Below, piece after piece: positions 6,585 through 7,556 of a stretch of DNA of 7,556 nt. This DNA comes from Pollutimonas bauzanensis_A (lineage in GTDB: Bacteria > Pseudomonadota > Gammaproteobacteria > Burkholderiales > Burkholderiaceae_B), in the NCBI RefSeq assembly GCF_040393045.1, contig NZ_JBEBUX010000171.1, forward strand, positions 1 through 7,556. Direction: 5' to 3'. Made by a program: the position numbers and the translations under genes. Position 1 is the first letter of the stretch; each line of letters starts with the position of its first letter. Below the pieces are notes generated by a model, which saw nothing but the letters and a program-made list of their open reading frames with translations, was not told the DNA's origin and did not search any database.

Positions 6585-7326
6585 TGCGCGGGTCCTCGGA
6601 TAGGGTGGTTTCGGTTAAGTCGTGGCTCTTGGCTTTGGCCAAAATTTCTGGCCAATACATTTTCAATACTTGACCCGCCTCATATACGTGTTCGCGCATA
6701 AGCATCTCGGCACGTGTGCCCTGGCCCTTGGCGATGGCGTCCAACACCCGCACATGAGCATCGTGGGAGCGACGCACAATATCGAGCGATGTCCACATGA
6801 CGATGCGATCAGAGGCCAGCGGAATCTCGTTGGCCCGTCGGACAAACTCGCCTAACTGCTTATTTTCGGAGGCGTGCAGAATGGTGTTATGGAATGCCAC
6901 ATTCATTTGCCGGTACGCGTCGTGGTCCTCCTCAACCAGCCGTTCTCCAGACACAACGCGATCGCCGATTTGTATGCAATCTTCGAGCAACTGGCTAACG
7001 GCCCCAGAGAGTCCACGCTCTGCCGCAAGGCGACACGCCATTCCTTCCAGCGTGGCGCGGATATCGTAGGCCTCCAGTATTTCTTCGATGGAGAACTCAC
7101 GCACCCAGTATCCACGGTTGCTGGCGTAACGAACCAGCCCTTGCTCGGTCAACGCTTTCAAGGCGGCGATAACAGGCGTTCTTGACGTCTGCATGTCATC
7201 GGCAAGCCCTAGCTCCGTAAGCCGGCTGCCTGGTTGATAGTGCCCGGCCAGAATTGCATTGCGCAAGCGACTGGCAACCGTCTGACCGAGTGTGAAAGAT
7301 GAAGCGGTAGTAGACATAGGCGCCAT
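6574..7326 (-). CDS. GntR-family transcriptional regulator, FadR/FCD subfamily
   Basis: This 250-residue protein has a winged helix-turn-helix at about residues 14-77, including the recognition region SRTPVIAALKAL (48-59), TEQGLVRY (60-67) and the wing NRGYWV. An all-helical FCD effector domain spans about 83-215. Candidate metal/effector ligands of the FCD fold are Asn142 and His146 (segment NVAFH), His191 and His213. Such regulators usually repress neighbouring catabolic genes and release DNA when an organic acid or CoA ester binds. It is the first gene of the minus-strand cluster and overlaps the NIPSNAP gene by 11 bases. The start at 7324-7326 has no clear Shine-Dalgarno, and an ATG three codons later (7317) is an equal alternative. 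Two identical palindromes upstream (7338-7349 and 7433-7444) are its likely operators, implying autoregulation. Confidence 0.93.
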   Translation of the reverse strand: MAPMSTTASSFTLGQTVASRLRNAILAGHYQPGSRLTELGLADDMQTSRTPVIAALKALTEQGLVRYASNRGYWVREFSIEEILEAYDIRATLEGMACRLAAERGLSGAVSQLLEDCIQIGDRVVSGERLVEEDHDAYRQMNVAFHNTILHASENKQLGEFVRRANEIPLASDRIVMWTSLDIVRRSHDAHVRVLDAIAKGQGTRAEMLMREHVYEAGQVLKMYWPEILAKAKSHDLTETTLSEDPRNDL

Positions 7327-7337
7327 CGGTTCGGTTG

Positions 7338-7349
7338 ATTGAATTCAAT
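7338..7349. promoter_or_regulatory. Putative GntR operator, proximal copy
   Basis: The 12 bases ATTGAATTCAAT form a perfect palindrome ending 12 bases upstream of the first gntR ATG. The same 12 bases recur at 7433-7444. FCD-type GntR dimers usually bind short palindromes of this size near their own gene. At this place binding would overlap the leader or start point of the regulator operon. Binding by this regulator is inferred. Confidence 0.6.
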
Positions 7350-7377
7350 ACAAACAGAAAGACGCATGATGCGGCAA
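7348..7377 (-). promoter_or_regulatory. Weak candidate promoter of the gntR operon
   Basis: On the minus strand TTGCCG (7377-7372) is followed after 18 bases by TTGTAT (7353-7348). The -35 matches four of six positions, the -10 only three. If used, transcription would start within the proximal palindrome, an ideal place for repression. Other AT-rich elements on this strand, such as TATTAT at 7396-7391, lack a good -35. Confidence 0.22.
7363..7373. repeat. Short inverted repeat CGCAT-G-ATGCG between the two operators
   Basis: Two 5-base arms flank a single central base. It lies roughly between the two palindromes and overlaps both candidate -35 elements. It could be a second, different regulator site or chance; there is no repeat of it elsewhere in the intergenic region. 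Confidence 0.25.
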
Positions 7378-7395
7378 AATAACCGCTCTTATAAT
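7366..7395 (+). promoter_or_regulatory. Putative divergent promoter toward the right edge
   Basis: A perfect -10 hexamer TATAAT lies at 7390-7395. Eighteen bases upstream is ATGATG (7366-7371), which matches only the central TGA of the -35 consensus. Transcription would start near 7402, giving a leader of about 155 bases that contains the distal operator. The -10 is convincing, the -35 weak. Confidence 0.4.
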
Positions 7396-7432
7396 AGGTG
7401 GTTACCCTTAAAAAAACGCCAGAGCAAAATAA

Positions 7433-7444
7433 ATTGAATTCAAT
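7433..7444. promoter_or_regulatory. Putative GntR operator, distal copy
   Basis: This is an identical copy of the perfect palindrome ATTGAATTCAAT, 95 bp from the proximal copy (start to start), which is close to nine turns of B-DNA. It lies on the far side of the putative divergent promoters and inside the leader of the probable + strand gene at the right edge. Two in-phase sites would allow cooperative binding or a small repression loop. Confidence 0.6.
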
Positions 7445-7478
7445 CCATCGCTCTAATGCGCAAAGAAGTCTTGCTTAA

Positions 7479-7488
7479 TGCTGCAGCA
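7479..7488. repeat. 10-bp palindrome TGCTGCAGCA in the right-edge leader
   Basis: This is a perfect 10-base palindrome without a loop, 34 bases beyond the distal operator. It might be a regulator half-site arrangement, but a palindrome of this size can occur by chance in a region this long. Confidence 0.15.
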
Positions 7489-7546
7489 CTTCACGGGCTA
7501 CCAGACAGGCGACTGATAGCCAAGCGAATAAAAGTGGGTATATGCT

Positions 7547-7552
7547 AGGAGA
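7547..7552 (+). promoter_or_regulatory. Ribosome binding site of a divergent gene starting just beyond the window
   Basis: AGGAGA at 7547-7552 lies four bases from the right edge. A start codon right after base 7556 would have ideal spacing (five bases after AGGAG), as at the first Bug gene. Together with the TATAAT upstream, this suggests a + strand gene divergent from gntR. No coding sequence of it is visible. Confidence 0.4.
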
Positions 7553-7556
7553 CGAA

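Noticed and set aside
1..7556. Mobile elements, CRISPR arrays, tRNA or rRNA genes
   Set aside because: I saw no transposase, terminal inverted repeats, spaced direct repeats, or structured RNA gene patterns on either strand. Apart from the two ends the window is densely coding.

Overview
The window is a bacterial catabolic gene cluster. The likely source is a betaproteobacterium of the Burkholderiales/Alcaligenaceae type. This is inferred from two tandem Bug-type (TctC) periplasmic binding proteins with no permease genes beside them, which is characteristic of that group, together with the moderately GC-rich composition and the mix of FCD-type GntR, NIPSNAP, SDR and CoA-ligase genes. The assignment is not proven.

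Layout: the left edge (2-88, + strand) holds only the last 28 codons of a gene, probably a LON substrate-binding-domain protein. It converges on the main cluster across a 38-base gap with no visible terminator. All eight complete genes (127-7326) lie on the minus strand and read from right to left: FCD-type GntR regulator, NIPSNAP-family protein, SDR dehydrogenase, Bug binding protein, second Bug binding protein, second SDR dehydrogenase, AMP-forming acyl-CoA ligase, and a crotonase-fold protein. Genes overlap or are 14-70 bases apart, and most starts have a clear Shine-Dalgarno sequence, so this looks like one transcription unit. The right edge (7327-7556) is a regulatory region between the GntR gene and a probable divergent + strand gene whose ribosome binding site lies just inside the window.

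Likely joint function (inference): the Bug proteins capture an organic acid in the periplasm, the ligase makes its CoA thioester, and the two SDRs and the crotonase process the thioester or its hydroxy/keto forms. The GntR protein senses the acid or an intermediate. No thiolase, acyl-CoA dehydrogenase or oxygenase is present here, so the pathway must be completed elsewhere, perhaps by genes beyond the right edge. The substrate cannot be read from the sequence.

The most notable observation is a pair of identical 12-bp perfect palindromes (ATTGAATTCAAT), spaced 95 bp apart, that flank the putative divergent promoters. They are strong candidates for the operators of the adjacent GntR regulator. 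The crotonase lacks both classical hydratase glutamates, both SDRs have a substituted tetrad asparagine, and the ligase has substitutions in two core motifs. The family assignments are therefore firmer than the reactions.
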